DNA of 64,000 nucleotides from Deltaproteobacteria bacterium (GCA_019307945.1 JAFDIS010000009.1:1-64000), one strand, 5' to 3'; counted from the stretch's first letter, positions 9,075 through 18,348 are shown. The notes: generated from the letters alone by a model not told the origin. Numbers and translations: made by a program.

Positions 9075-9427
9075 GAATCACTGGAATACGGATCCGGGGG
9101 GGGTGCCCCGCGCCCCCGGCCCCGTACTGCTCCCTTCCCCGGGCGGGATCCGAAGTAGCTTCGAACGCCCCTTTGGGAGGGGACTGGACGAATCGGAGGA
9201 GGACCCCGCTTGCACACCCTTCGGACGCCCGGAACTGGCACAACAAATTTGATCCTCAACTAGCCCATCTCATGGGGAAAGTCAATGCCAACCTGGTGGA
9301 TTAAGAGCCCCCCACACCGCGCCGGGGATTTTCACCGGCCGGGCCCCAGCCCCAGGGGCGTCCCCACTTCAAAGCCCTTGATTTTTGCCCTTTCCCGGAG
9401 TACCTTTCAGGGGTCTTACGTGGCCTA
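9075..9427. other. Intergenic region between folE2 and tRNA-Pro
   Basis: No gene is visible in these 353 bases. The left part is very GC-rich and should hold the leftward folE2 promoter, which I cannot place with confidence. The right end holds a plausible tRNA promoter, listed separately. Confidence 0.6.
9378..9406 (+). promoter_or_regulatory. Possible sigma-70 promoter of tRNA-Pro
   Basis: TTGATT (9378-9383) and TACCTT (9401-9406) are separated by 17 bases and lie 22 bases before the tRNA. The match is moderate. Confidence 0.4.
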
Positions 9428-9504
<77 letters not shown>

Positions 9505-9525
9505 GCCCTAGGTAGGGAGTGTGAG

Positions 9526-9579
9526 GGGTGCCAGGGCTCTAAATTCGGCACTTCCGTCAAATGTTGAGCCCTGACACCC
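9526..9579. repeat. Long inverted repeat just after tRNA-Pro
   Basis: GGGTGCCAGGGCTC (9526-9539) and GAGCCCTGACACCC (9566-9579) form a 14-bp stem with one mismatch and a 26-base loop, starting 22 bases after the tRNA. It could be a terminator or processing hairpin, although no T-run follows. The rest of 9580-9837 shows no gene. Confidence 0.55.
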
Positions 9580-9837
9580 TGTCCCACTCTGTCTCACTAT
9601 CTTCCTTTTCTAGGAAATCACCCGATGAATCCGGGGTGGGGGCAAGAACCCACCCTGGGAACCGAACGGCAATGTATAGGATGCCGGGAATTGGAATCGG
9701 GCCTTTTCTTCGGTCCAACATCCGGGGCTAGCCTATTGGGTCCCTCGGCGCTTTGATGAGATCCAGAGGTCACCCGGATGGATACGGATAGAGAGGCGGA
9801 TCCAAGACCGTCATCAAGTACATGAAGGGGAAAAGAT

Positions 9838-10644
9838 ATGACAAAGAAGAAAAAGGGCCGAGGGCCTTCACTCCTGTTCGAAAGGCAGGACGCTGTGGTT
9901 ATCGTCAGCATCAACGATCCCCCATGGAACCCCATGAGCCTTGCCTTCATGGACGCGCTGGAGGATCTCGTGCCCAAAATTGCCGAGGACCGCGCCATCC
10001 GGGCCGTGGTCCTGGAGGGGGCGGGCGAGGAGCACTTCTCCGTGGGGATGAACCTCAAGGAACTGGCGGGCGCAGCCCGCTCCCAGCGGGAACTGGAGGC
10101 TGTCCTGGACCAGCGGCTTCGTGTCCTTTCAGCTATCGAAAACATGGAAAAGCCCTGGATCGCCGTGCTCTACGGCTATTGCCTGGGAGGGGGCCTGGAA
10201 CTGCCCCTGGCCTGCCATTTTCGCCTGGCAGCCCAGGAAGGCGCCAAGATCGGTCTTCCGGAACTGGACATCGGCACCGTTCCCGCCTGGGGTGGCACGG
10301 CGAGGCTCACCCGCTGCGTGGGCAGGATGCACGCCCTGGACATGATCCTGCGTGCCAAGAAGATCTCGGGGCCCGAGGCCCACAGGATCGGGCTGGTGAA
10401 CGAAGTCTGGCCCAACACCGAACTCAAGGCCAGAGCCCGGGAACTTGCCCGGGAACTCGCAGAGGCCCCTGCCGCTTCCGTTGCCGGTGTGCTCCGCTGC
10501 GTGGTGGGCGCAGGGGAGAGATCACTCCAGGAGGCCCTTTACGAGGAGCGCCGCGCCGTGCTCCGATCGTCCAAGAGCAAGGACCGCATCGAAGGGATCA
10601 CAGCCTTCCTGGAGAAACGAAAGCCTCGCTTCAACGTGGAATGA
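9838..10644 (+). CDS. Enoyl-CoA hydratase/isomerase family protein
   Basis: A 268-residue crotonase-fold protein. The oxyanion-hole region is FSVGMNLKEL, and both catalytic glutamates of true hydratases can be seen: one in GYCLGGGLELPLACHFRLAA and the other in GLPELDIGTVPAWGGTARL. It should hydrate or isomerise an enoyl-CoA in fatty or aromatic acid metabolism; the substrate cannot be told. The ATG at 9838 follows an AAGGGG ribosome site. The N-terminus starts with a lysine run (TKKKKG). It is monocistronic and convergent with the SMP-30-like gene. Confidence 0.9.
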   Translation: MTKKKKGRGPSLLFERQDAVVIVSINDPPWNPMSLAFMDALEDLVPKIAEDRAIRAVVLEGAGEEHFSVGMNLKELAGAARSQRELEAVLDQRLRVLSAIENMEKPWIAVLYGYCLGGGLELPLACHFRLAAQEGAKIGLPELDIGTVPAWGGTARLTRCVGRMHALDMILRAKKISGPEAHRIGLVNEVWPNTELKARARELARELAEAPAASVAGVLRCVVGAGERSLQEALYEERRAVLRSSKSKDRIEGITAFLEKRKPRFNVE

Positions 10645-10646
10645 TG

Positions 10647-10689
10647 AGACGCCCGCCCCAGGGTCCGGCCTTGAAAGGGACGGGCGTCT
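10647..10689. terminator. Bidirectional hairpin between convergent genes
   Basis: AGACGCCCG (10647-10655) and CGGGCGTCT (10681-10689) pair perfectly over 9 bp, exactly in the gap between two convergent genes. It lacks a clear T-run, so termination is inferred from position. Confidence 0.55.
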
Positions 10690-10704
10690 GAATCGCATCG
10701 GTTC

Positions 10705-11724
10705 CTAATCCCGGGTAAAGCCGGAGATTTCTACAACCGTCTTTGATGCTGCTCCCTTGGGCCAACCCCAGGCAAGATTCGCCGTGTAAAGCTTTCCGTT
10801 TCTGAGGACCAGGCTTGTGGGCCCTTCCAGAGGCGCACCACGGGCAATGACCTTTCTGGGCGTCAGCCCGGCGAAACCAACTTTAGGTGAAACCACGATG
10901 ATTTGATTCACACCCGGTTCAGATGCGTAAATATATCCGTCATCGTCAATTTCGATTCCATCGAAATAGGTGTGTCCCCGCGAATGAATCACCGGTTTTG
11001 CGGCGGATCCGTCCGGTTTGATTGCGATGCGCAGGATAAGGCCTTCGACGGTGGTCGTGGCCGCATAGATATTTTTTTGCGCCTTGTCCAAAACGCAGAC
11101 ATTCACGCCCAACGGCAACACGGGGTCGGTCCAGTTAAGCAGGGGATCGTCACACCACATTTCGTATTTGCCGTTCGGCTTGATTTTCCAAATGCCGCTA
11201 TAGGTCAGATCCGTCACATAGATATTACCGGCGTGATCAATGTCAATGTCATCCGGGAAACAGACCGGCCAACCGTCTGCTCTGGTAATCACCGGCGTGA
11301 CTCTTCCCGTGGCCGGATCGATTTTGTAAACGCCGCTTTTCTTTATTGTAACGAGATTGCAGTCCGGATGACGGGGGTTCATGAGATTTTCACCGTGGGC
11401 GTGTTGCTTGTAGGCCGCATAGATCATGCCCTGATCGTCTGCTTCAATGCCAATTAACATCCCCTTGCCGGTCTCCTCCTTGGACGGAATCCAGGCCACA
11501 TGTTCATAGGTCCCGTCATCCTTGAGTCTCACCAGTTCATTCGTATAGGCAACGCCCGCGTACAAATTGTTGTTCCGGTCAACACAAATACCTTCCGGCA
11601 CACCCGGGAGCTTGGTGTAGACCTTCATCGTCTCCTGGGCCGAGGGCGCCCCCGCGAAAAGACCCAAGAAAAGGATTGACCCCATTGCCAACAGCAAGCA
11701 TTTCCTCACTGGACACGCCTTCAT
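10705..11724 (-). CDS. Exported SMP-30/gluconolactonase-like beta-propeller protein
   Basis: A 339-residue protein with a signal peptide (hydrophobic LLLAMGSILFLGLFAG, cleavage near PSAQE), so it is probably periplasmic. The rest is a six-bladed propeller of the SMP-30/gluconolactonase/NHL type, with repeated strands of the form GNIYVTDLTYSGIWKI, DGYIYASEPGVNQIIVV and GICVDRNNNLYAGVAY. Members hydrolyse lactones or organophosphates using Asp/Asn/Glu metal ligands; candidates such as the FPDDIDID segment are present, but the substrate is unknown. An AAGGAGGAG ribosome site precedes the ATG. It stands alone. Confidence 0.8.
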   Translation of the reverse strand: MKACPVRKCLLLAMGSILFLGLFAGAPSAQETMKVYTKLPGVPEGICVDRNNNLYAGVAYTNELVRLKDDGTYEHVAWIPSKEETGKGMLIGIEADDQGMIYAAYKQHAHGENLMNPRHPDCNLVTIKKSGVYKIDPATGRVTPVITRADGWPVCFPDDIDIDHAGNIYVTDLTYSGIWKIKPNGKYEMWCDDPLLNWTDPVLPLGVNVCVLDKAQKNIYAATTTVEGLILRIAIKPDGSAAKPVIHSRGHTYFDGIEIDDDGYIYASEPGVNQIIVVSPKVGFAGLTPRKVIARGAPLEGPTSLVLRNGKLYTANLAWGWPKGAASKTVVEISGFTRD

Positions 11725-11814
11725 CGCTTTCTCCTCCTTTTTGGGTGATATGGTTGTTGGTTTTCAAAAATGGGGACCGTAGCTCTTTTTGGGACTTGCG
11801 TCCATTCGACCCCC

Positions 11815-12339
11815 TTACCTCTCGTGCAGGGCCGAAACCAGGATGCCGCCGGGCTTTGCCAAGCTCTCCATCCTGGCTGCCAGGTTCATCGTGTCCCCCA
11901 CGGCGGTGTAGTCCACACGAAGGTCGTCGCCGATGGCCCCTACGATGACAAGACCTGAGTTGAGCTCCATGCGCATCTTGAACTCCAGCCCTGCTTTTTC
12001 CGCAATTGTACGCCCGTAGTCTGCCAGGGCGTTCTGGACGGCGAGGGCTGCATGGCAGGCCCTCTGCGCATGGTCCTCATGGGCCACCGGGGCACCGAAA
12101 AGCGCCATGACCCCATCGCCGGTGAACTGGTTGATGGTGCCCTCATATTTGTGGATCTCGTCCATTAGGATCTTGAAGCGACCGTCCATGATCTGATGGA
12201 CTTCCTCGGGTTCCTGCTTCTCGGAGAGCGCGGTGTAGTTGGCCAGATCTGCGAAGAGGACCGTAACGAGTTTGCGTTCCCCTTCCAGGGAACTGCACGT
12301 GGTCAGGATTCTTTCCGCCAGGTGCTTCGGGCACTTCAT
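11815..12339 (-). CDS. Class III nucleotidyl cyclase domain, shortened at both ends
   Basis: A 174-residue protein that is little more than a class III adenylate/guanylate cyclase domain. Metal-binding aspartates lie in VLFADLANYTAL and FTGDGVMALFG; the transition-state Asn and Arg are in TMNLAARM. Its relatives start with a zinc ribbon (MKCPK...) and continue into AAA-ATPase and TPR domains. Here MKCP is joined directly to KHLAERIL, which normally follows the ribbon, and the protein stops soon after the cyclase core. The ATG at 12339 is preceded by GGAGG at a usable distance. The core may still be active; the sensor and ATPase parts are lost. It could equally be a decaying gene. Confidence 0.7.
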   Translation of the reverse strand: MKCPKHLAERILTTCSSLEGERKLVTVLFADLANYTALSEKQEPEEVHQIMDGRFKILMDEIHKYEGTINQFTGDGVMALFGAPVAHEDHAQRACHAALAVQNALADYGRTIAEKAGLEFKMRMELNSGLVIVGAIGDDLRVDYTAVGDTMNLAARMESLAKPGGILVSALHER

Positions 12340-12913
12340 CTTTGCTGCCCTCCATGTAAAATGGGGTGGAAGGAAGATGGGAAGGGACAAGCACTCCAGG
12401 CTTTGCTGAATTGATCCCTTTTATCTCTTGTGGGTCCTCCTTTCAAATCGCTGGAGCCAGTGCGATCAAGGTTTTTCGGTCCAACGGGGCCCCCATGTAT
12501 TCACGCTGCTCTGCACCGATGGGGCGATGGAGTGGCGAGCCCGAGGGCTCTCAGGCCCAACGAGGCCAGGCCCTCTTCATAGAAGACTTCGGGACGTCCA
12601 CGATGTGCCAGGCTTCCTTGGTCTTGCGCCCAAATGATTCCCGGCAGCGTGCAGGCGGAGAAAGGTATGAAATTATGGATGTCCCATTTTTTGCTGGATG
12701 ACGTAATATGTTAAAATGGGCCAATACGGCAAGTCAAGTAATATCGGAGATAGAATTTTATATTTTTGATTGGTTAAGACAGACATAACCCACTGTATCG
12801 CTGGGAAAATCTACCCACGAGTGCTTGGCTGAAGACATGTCACTGCGGGAAGACAAGAAAAACACCTTGCTTTCCTACCACACATCGCCTGTATTGTATT
12901 ACACATCAAGACG
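12340..12913. other. 574-base region without a convincing gene
   Basis: Overlapping short frames exist here, but none shows domain-like sequence or a ribosome site. The left part is GC-rich and the right part (from about 12690) turns A/T-rich. The last 50 bases hold the probable promoter of the toxin-antitoxin pair. Confidence 0.6.
12867..12895 (+). promoter_or_regulatory. Possible promoter/operator of the toxin-antitoxin pair
   Basis: TTGCTT (12867-12872) and TGTATT (12890-12895) are spaced by 17 bases. The -10 region overlaps the partial palindrome TGTATTGTATTACA, which would suit autoregulation by the antitoxin. Moderate match only. Confidence 0.35.
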
Positions 12914-13144
12914 TTGGAGGACAGAGATGGCAAGGCAATTTCTGTTAGAATTCCAGATGAATTGGCCTTGAGATTAGCCGAAGTTGCAGAAGAGACAGAG
13001 AGACCGAAATCTTTTCACATACAGAAAGCACTGGAAGCCTACCTGGCAGACCTCGCAGATCTGCAGATCGCAATGGACCGACTGCACGACACAACGGACC
13101 CCGCTATCGATCTGGACGAAATGAGGAAAGAGATTGGCCTTTAG
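12914..13144 (+). CDS. CopG/ribbon-helix-helix antitoxin, start disturbed by a frameshift
   Basis: A small protein whose N-terminus, KAISVRIPDELALRLAEVAE, is a ribbon-helix-helix DNA-binding motif of RelB/CopG-type antitoxins; the acidic C-terminus would bind the toxin. The frame can only be opened at a TTG (12914) without a ribosome site. A good GGAGG plus ATG (12927) sits just inside, but in another frame: adding one A in the AA run after ATGGC would give MAKAISVRIP, the usual family start. So one base appears to be missing at about 12932. It overlaps the toxin by 11 bases. Confidence 0.75.
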   Translation: MEDRDGKAISVRIPDELALRLAEVAEETERPKSFHIQKALEAYLADLADLQIAMDRLHDTTDPAIDLDEMRKEIGL

Positions 13145-13385
13145 GATCGCTTTCAAGAAGTCGGTCTCCCGAGATCTCAAAAAAATCGACGAGGCCCAGG
13201 CGGGAAGGATTCTGAAAAAGATCAAAAGCGATCTTCCCGAAAAGGCCCAGGACCTGCCGGGACTCACTGGAAAGTTCTCTGGACTTAGAAAATTTGGCGT
13301 CGGAGACTATCGGGTCATCTTCACGATCATCGAGGACACGGTCCTAATCTTGAGGATCAGCCATCGACAAGGCATCTATCGATAG
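13134..13385 (+). CDS. RelE/ParE-type toxin
   Basis: An 83-residue basic protein of the RelE/ParE superfamily with a TTG start inside the antitoxin's last codons. Typical segments are FRIAFKKSVSRDLKKI, the central GLTGKFSGLRKFGVGDYRVIF and the closing LRISHRQGIYR. RelE toxins cleave ribosome-bound mRNA; the GDYRVIF and HRQ region matches the mRNA-cleaving branch better than the gyrase-targeting branch, but this is not decisive. Confidence 0.88.
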   Translation: MAFRIAFKKSVSRDLKKIDEAQAGRILKKIKSDLPEKAQDLPGLTGKFSGLRKFGVGDYRVIFTIIEDTVLILRISHRQGIYR

Positions 13386-13421
13386 CGAAACGAAAAGCCA
13401 CCCTCCCTCCCGGTGATCACC

Positions 13422-13964
13422 ATGAACCGGAAAATTGCCACGCTCATCCCCCTGTGCCTTTTGGCTCTGGTTTGCCTCGCCGCCTTTTTCGGTGCCCGGC
13501 ATGTGCTACAACTTCTCTTCCGCCCCACCAATGACGCCCAGCATCAGCGGGGCGCATCTTTCAACCTCGACTTCCTGATCCCCGGCGGCGTTTACGTGGA
13601 TGAGAAAATCACCATCGACGAGGTGCTGAAGATCCGCCTGAAGCGGGAACAGGCCTTCTACGAAAAGTGGATCCAGGCCCTTTTCCGGGAAATCCCGGTG
13701 CGCTACCGGTACTATGCCAATGTGTTCCTTTTCTTTTTCTGGAGTTTCCTGTTCATGACCTTTTTCAGGGTGTTCACCTTCCTGGGCTACGGCAGGGCCC
13801 TGAGGGCGAGTCTCTTGCTGGGCGGGGTCACCTATTTCTTCATGCCCGACCTTTCCGTGGGATCTGTGGACGACGCCCTCCTCCTGGGGATCCCTGTTCT
13901 GCTCATCCTTTTGCGATTAGTATTCGTCCGGAGGAGGAGGAAAAGAGAGGCAAGACTTCGTTAG
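13422..13964 (+). CDS. Hypothetical membrane protein
   Basis: A 180-residue protein I do not recognise. It has one hydrophobic segment at the N-terminus (TLIPLCLLALVCLAAFFG) and two or three near the C-terminus, with a soluble stretch of about 80 residues between them, and ends in a basic tail. The soluble part would face the periplasm. The ATG at 13422 is preferred to a GTG three codons earlier. It lies between the toxin-antitoxin pair and the hybrid kinase and shares no obvious function with either. Confidence 0.65.
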   Translation: MNRKIATLIPLCLLALVCLAAFFGARHVLQLLFRPTNDAQHQRGASFNLDFLIPGGVYVDEKITIDEVLKIRLKREQAFYEKWIQALFREIPVRYRYYANVFLFFFWSFLFMTFFRVFTFLGYGRALRASLLLGGVTYFFMPDLSVGSVDDALLLGIPVLLILLRLVFVRRRRKREARLR

Positions 13965-14131
13965 GGGGCCCGGGGTTGATTTTTGCTTCCCCGGGGGTTA
14001 CCCTCGGAGCGCTGATGCGTCCGGGAAGAATGAGCCCTGTGCAAGGCGCCCAGGGGGTATTCTAGGTGAAGCCCTTTGTCCCGCCCGGCCCCGCCCCACC
14101 TCTGTGATTGCGCGCTGTGAGGAACGGCACC

Positions 14132-16981
14132 ATGCTTCAAACAAGCCTGAAAACCGCAAACGCACGTCACGGCCGAGGATCCCGCAAGAGACATCTTGGA
14201 GCCCAGGCTCTTTGGTGCACCGCCCTCCTGCTCATCCTTTCCCTTGCGGCCTCCCCTTCCTTGCCGTTCTTGGCGCACGCAGGGGAGCCCCCATCGGGCC
14301 GCACCCTCCTGGTGTGGGGGGACCAAAACTACCCGCCTTATGAATTCCTGGATGGAGAAGGGCGTCCCGCAGGGTACGACGTGGACATCTTTCGCGCCGT
14401 GGCCAAGGCCATGCGGCTCAACGCCGAGATCCGCCTGGGCCCCTGGGACCAAGTGCGAAAGGAACTGGAGCAGGGCAAGATCGACGTAGTGATCGGCATG
14501 TTGTACTCGGCTGAAAGGGACCGACTCGTCGATTTTTCTCAGCCTCACCTGATGATCAGTCACGCCATCTTCACGCGAAAGGACTCTCTCATCCGCTCCG
14601 AGGCGGACCTTCGGGGCAAGGAAATCATTGTCCAGCGTGGCGACATCATGCACGACTACGTTCGCGAGAAAAATCTCACCTCAAGGCTCGTACTGGTGGA
14701 CTCCCAGCCCGAAGGCCTCAGGCTCCTGGCCTCCGGCAAACACGACTGCTTTCTGGGTGCCAAGCAGCAAGGCCTGTACGTGGTGAGAAAATCTCACATG
14801 GAAAACGTCGTCACGGTGGGAGGGCCTTTCCTGGCAAAAAAATTTGGGTTCGCGGTGCCGGAGGGCCGCACCCTGCTCGTGGGCCTCCTCAACCAGGGCC
14901 TGGAACGGATCAGGAAATCGGGTGAATATCAGGCTATCTATGACAAGTGGTTCGGCGCCCTAAAGCCCCCGGGACTTCCCTACAAGAAGATCCTCCGGTA
15001 CGGCCTGATGATCCTGGTGCCTCTTGTTTTTGTCCTTTCGGTTGTGCTGCTGTGGACGTGGTCTCTCAGGAGGCGTGTCCAGGCCAGGACCAGGGAGCTC
15101 AGGGAGAGCGAGGAAAAATACCGCCTCCTTGTGGAGCATGCGGGCGAGGCCGTGGTGGTGGCCCAGGAAGGCGTTTTCAGGTTTGCCAACCGAAAGGCTG
15201 AGGAATTACTGGGCTATACCACAGACGAACTCGCCTCGAAGCTGCTGGAGGAGACGATCCACCCGGACGACCGAGCCATGGTGTTGGAACGCCACCGCAG
15301 GCGAACCGCGGGGGAGGAAATGCCACGCCGTTACAGCTTCAGAATCCTGCGCCCAGAAGGGGATATGCGATGGGTGGAGCTCCACGCCGCAAGTATACAG
15401 TGGGAGGGAAAACCCGCCACTCTCAATTTCCTGCATGACGTCACGGAAAGAAGACATGCCGAGGAGGCCCTGAGAGAAAGCGAATCCAAGTTCCGCACGC
15501 TCTTCGAACTTTCTCCCCAGCCCATCGCACTGGTGGAGTGGCATTCAGGGAAAATAGTGGATTTCAACGAAAAACTCTGCGACCTGGCACAATATGCGGC
15601 AGAGGAAATCATCGGCCGGACCCCCACGGAACTGGGGGTCTATTCTGAGGAGGACGCGGTCAGGTTTGCCGGCCTTTTGAAGGCATCCGGAAGGCTCAAC
15701 GGCCTGGAGATGGAAATGAAGGCGCGGGACGGCTCTTTGATCTCCACCCTGATGTTTGCAAGGCGGCTCCGAATCGGCGGGGAATCGATGGTTCTCCTCG
15801 TCCTGCTGGACGTCACTGAACGAAACCGTCTCGAGGAGGAGCTGCGACAGGCCCAAAAAATGGAATCCGTGGGCCGCCTGGCAGGCGGAGTGGCCCACGA
15901 TCTCAACAACACACTCACCGCCATCCTGGGATACACGGAACTGGCCCTGGACGAGGTCGACCCCAATCAACCCCTTCATGCGGAGCTTTCGGAAATCCGC
16001 AAGGCCGCAAGGCGTTCAGCCGAATTTACCGCCCAACTCCTCGCCTTCGCACGGAGGCAGACCATCGCCCCCAGAATCCTGGACCTCAATGAAGCCGTGG
16101 AGAGCATACTCGAGATGCTGCGCCGCCTCATCGGGGAAAACATCCACCTGACCTGGAGCCCGGGGACGAATCTGTGGCCCGTGAAGATGGACCCCGCCCA
16201 GATCGACCAGATCCTGGCAAACCTCTGCGTCAACGCAAAAGACGCCATCGCCGACGTGGGTCGAATCACCATCGAGACCCGTAATGTCACCCTGGACGAT
16301 GCCCTCGCCAGGAGTCTCCCCGGCTCCGTACCCGGAGATTACGGTATGCTGGCGGTGGGCGACGACGGGTGCGGCATGGAAAAATCGGTCCTGGACCAGA
16401 TTTTCGAGCCCTTTTTCACCACCAAGGAGCAGGGGAAAGGCACTGGGTTGGGGCTGGCCACCGTGTACGGTATCGTGAAGCAAAACAACGGATTTATTTA
16501 CGCCGAAAGCGAGCCCAACAAGGGCACCAGGTTCATGATCTATCTTCCCCGGCATGAGGGCCAGGCCTCCTGGGCACGTCCCGAACAGGGGGCCGGATCC
16601 CGCAGAGGCGGTGAAGAAACGGTGCTGGTGGTGGAGGACGAAGCTGCGATTCTCAAAATGGTTCGTTCCATTCTCGAACGCCTGGGCTACCGTGTGATCA
16701 CTTCCGGAACCCCCCGGGAGGCCATAGAGAAGGCGGAGCAGACCAAAGAGCCGATCCATCTCCTGATCACCGATGTGATCATGCCCGAGATGAACGGCAG
16801 GGACCTGGCCCAACGCATCCGGGGCATCAAGCCCGGCATCCGGTGCCTTTTCATGTCAGGGTACACGGCCGACCTCATCGCCCATCACGGCGTGCTGGAC
16901 GAGGGTGTCGCCTTTATCCAGAAGCCCATCTCCCTCGAGACCCTGGCCTCCAAGGTCAGGGAGATCCTGGACCGCAAATGA
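14132..16981 (+). CDS. Hybrid histidine kinase with periplasmic solute-binding sensor
   Basis: A 949-residue sensor. After a signal/membrane segment (about 25-50) comes a bacterial family 3 solute-binding domain (about 55-280; e.g. VWGDQNYPPYEFLDGEGRPA), as in amino-acid transporters. A membrane helix follows (about 290-312), then two PAS domains, a HisKA box with the phospho-His in GGVAHDLNNTLTAILGY, a HATPase (CVNAKDAI, DDGCGMEKSV, GKGTGLGLATVYGIV) and a C-terminal receiver (VLVVEDEAAI, acceptor Asp in LLITDVIMPEMNG). It should detect a small periplasmic ligand and feed a phosphorelay through an unlinked Hpt. The ATG at 14132 follows GAGGA; an upstream TTG is less likely. Its stop overlaps the MFS gene start. 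Confidence 0.92.
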   Translation: MLQTSLKTANARHGRGSRKRHLGAQALWCTALLLILSLAASPSLPFLAHAGEPPSGRTLLVWGDQNYPPYEFLDGEGRPAGYDVDIFRAVAKAMRLNAEIRLGPWDQVRKELEQGKIDVVIGMLYSAERDRLVDFSQPHLMISHAIFTRKDSLIRSEADLRGKEIIVQRGDIMHDYVREKNLTSRLVLVDSQPEGLRLLASGKHDCFLGAKQQGLYVVRKSHMENVVTVGGPFLAKKFGFAVPEGRTLLVGLLNQGLERIRKSGEYQAIYDKWFGALKPPGLPYKKILRYGLMILVPLVFVLSVVLLWTWSLRRRVQARTRELRESEEKYRLLVEHAGEAVVVAQEGVFRFANRKAEELLGYTTDELASKLLEETIHPDDRAMVLERHRRRTAGEEMPRRYSFRILRPEGDMRWVELHAASIQWEGKPATLNFLHDVTERRHAEEALRESESKFRTLFELSPQPIALVEWHSGKIVDFNEKLCDLAQYAAEEIIGRTPTELGVYSEEDAVRFAGLLKASGRLNGLEMEMKARDGSLISTLMFARRLRIGGESMVLLVLLDVTERNRLEEELRQAQKMESVGRLAGGVAHDLNNTLTAILGYTELALDEVDPNQPLHAELSEIRKAARRSAEFTAQLLAFARRQTIAPRILDLNEAVESILEMLRRLIGENIHLTWSPGTNLWPVKMDPAQIDQILANLCVNAKDAIADVGRITIETRNVTLDDALARSLPGSVPGDYGMLAVGDDGCGMEKSVLDQIFEPFFTTKEQGKGTGLGLATVYGIVKQNNGFIYAESEPNKGTRFMIYLPRHEGQASWARPEQGAGSRRGGEETVLVVEDEAAILKMVRSILERLGYRVITSGTPREAIEKAEQTKEPIHLLITDVIMPEMNGRDLAQRIRGIKPGIRCLFMSGYTADLIAHHGVLDEGVAFIQKPISLETLASKVREILDRK

Positions 16982-18348
16982 GAAGTCCACCCAATCGAGG
17001 CCGGGATGTTGAAGGTTCGGCCGAACATGACCCCTCCGGAATCTGCCGGCCGGAAAAGCGGTTGGCCCGGTCCGAGCCTTCGACCTACCGCTGGGTCATG
17101 TTCTGCGTCCTGGGTGTCATATACTTCCTCGCCTGCCTCCACCGCATCTCGCCCACCGTTATAGCCCGTGACCTGGTCCGCGAGTTCGGCGCGGATGCAA
17201 CGGCCCTGGGAATCATATCCTCTGCTTATTTCTATCTCTACGCCGCGGTTCAGCCCCCGGTGGGCATCCTCTCGGACACGCTGGGTCCCAGGCGCGTCAT
17301 AACGGGCTGTACCATGATCTCCTGCCTCGGGGTGGTGCTTTTCGGTCTTGCGCCCAACATGGTGGTGGCCACGGCGGCCCGGGCGTTGATCGGTATCGGG
17401 GTGGGAGGCGTCTTCGTCCCCTCCCTGAAGCTCTTTTCCAGGTGGTACCACGAAAACGAGTTCGCGGGCGTCACCGGTGTTTTTCTGGCCGCAGGAAATG
17501 CCGGGAACCTTGCAGCATCCCTTCCCCTGACCTTTCTCGTGATTCTCTTGGGGTGGCGGATGTCGTTTCTGGCCATAGGCGCGGTGACGCTTCTCCTGGC
17601 CCTTCTGGCCTGGGCGATCCTTCGTGACCGGCCCGAGGACAGGGGCCTGCAGCCCCTGGAAGAGACGCCGAATCCCCCGTCGACCGAAGAGGCCCCGGCC
17701 CCCGACGGTCTCACTACACTGGGGCGGTTGCGAACCGTCTTCCGGAAACCCAATTTCTGGCTGGTCACGGCCTCCACCTTCTTTTTCGGGGGACCGGCCC
17801 TCACCTTCCAGGGACTCTGGGCCGTACCCTATCTGATGGATGTCCACGGCTACACCAGGCTACAGGCGGGGGGGGTTCTCATGCTCCTGCCATTGGGCTT
17901 CATCATCGGGGCCCCTACGTTCGGGTTTCTGGCGGATCGACTTCCCGTGGGGAGAAAAAAGGTGCTTCAGGGCTCCCTGGGCCTGGGCCTCTCGTGCTGG
18001 GCCGTTTTTCTCATTGCAGGGGGATCCCCTCCCAAGATCCTCCTTCCAATCCTTTTCCTGCTCATGGGCTCCTGCGGGGGAGGCTCCCTTTCCCTCTATA
18101 TGACCGTGACGAAGGAACTCTTTCCTCCCCACCTCACCGGGACTGCGGTGGGGCTCATGAATCCGGCCGCTTTTTTCAGCACCGCTCTGTTCCAGCCCCT
18201 CAGCGGTCTCATCATGGATGCGGTGGGAAGAAAGGGATCCGCTTACCCTCTGGAGGCCTATGAGCACGTCTTCGTTGCCATATTCATCTCGGCTGTTCTG
18301 GCCCTCCTGGCCATCTCGCCCTTGCGGATTCCCCGAAAATCAGGGTGA
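16978..18348 (+). CDS. MFS transporter
   Basis: A 456-residue major facilitator with about 12 membrane segments. MFS signatures are the loop GILSDTLGPRRVITG after helix 2 and GFLADRLPVGRKKV in the second half. The ATG at 16978 overlaps the kinase stop as ATGA, indicating translational coupling; the N-terminal 35 residues before the first helix are hydrophilic. The family includes organic anion and nitrate/nitrite carriers. Coupling to a kinase with a solute-binding sensor suggests that the sensed ligand and the transported one are related, which is an inference. Confidence 0.88.
   Translation: MRSPPNRGRDVEGSAEHDPSGICRPEKRLARSEPSTYRWVMFCVLGVIYFLACLHRISPTVIARDLVREFGADATALGIISSAYFYLYAAVQPPVGILSDTLGPRRVITGCTMISCLGVVLFGLAPNMVVATAARALIGIGVGGVFVPSLKLFSRWYHENEFAGVTGVFLAAGNAGNLAASLPLTFLVILLGWRMSFLAIGAVTLLLALLAWAILRDRPEDRGLQPLEETPNPPSTEEAPAPDGLTTLGRLRTVFRKPNFWLVTASTFFFGGPALTFQGLWAVPYLMDVHGYTRLQAGGVLMLLPLGFIIGAPTFGFLADRLPVGRKKVLQGSLGLGLSCWAVFLIAGGSPPKILLPILFLLMGSCGGGSLSLYMTVTKELFPPHLTGTAVGLMNPAAFFSTALFQPLSGLIMDAVGRKGSAYPLEAYEHVFVAIFISAVLALLAISPLRIPRKSG

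Noticed and set aside
9526-9579. Possible attachment site next to tRNA-Pro
   Set aside because: No integrase gene and no second copy of the tRNA 3' end were found in the window; the repeat is a hairpin instead.
12366-12701. 111-codon rightward frame
   Set aside because: No ribosome site; sequence lacks any domain-like features.
16885-17847. 320-codon leftward frame
   Set aside because: Antisense to the kinase end and MFS gene; composition is not protein-like.
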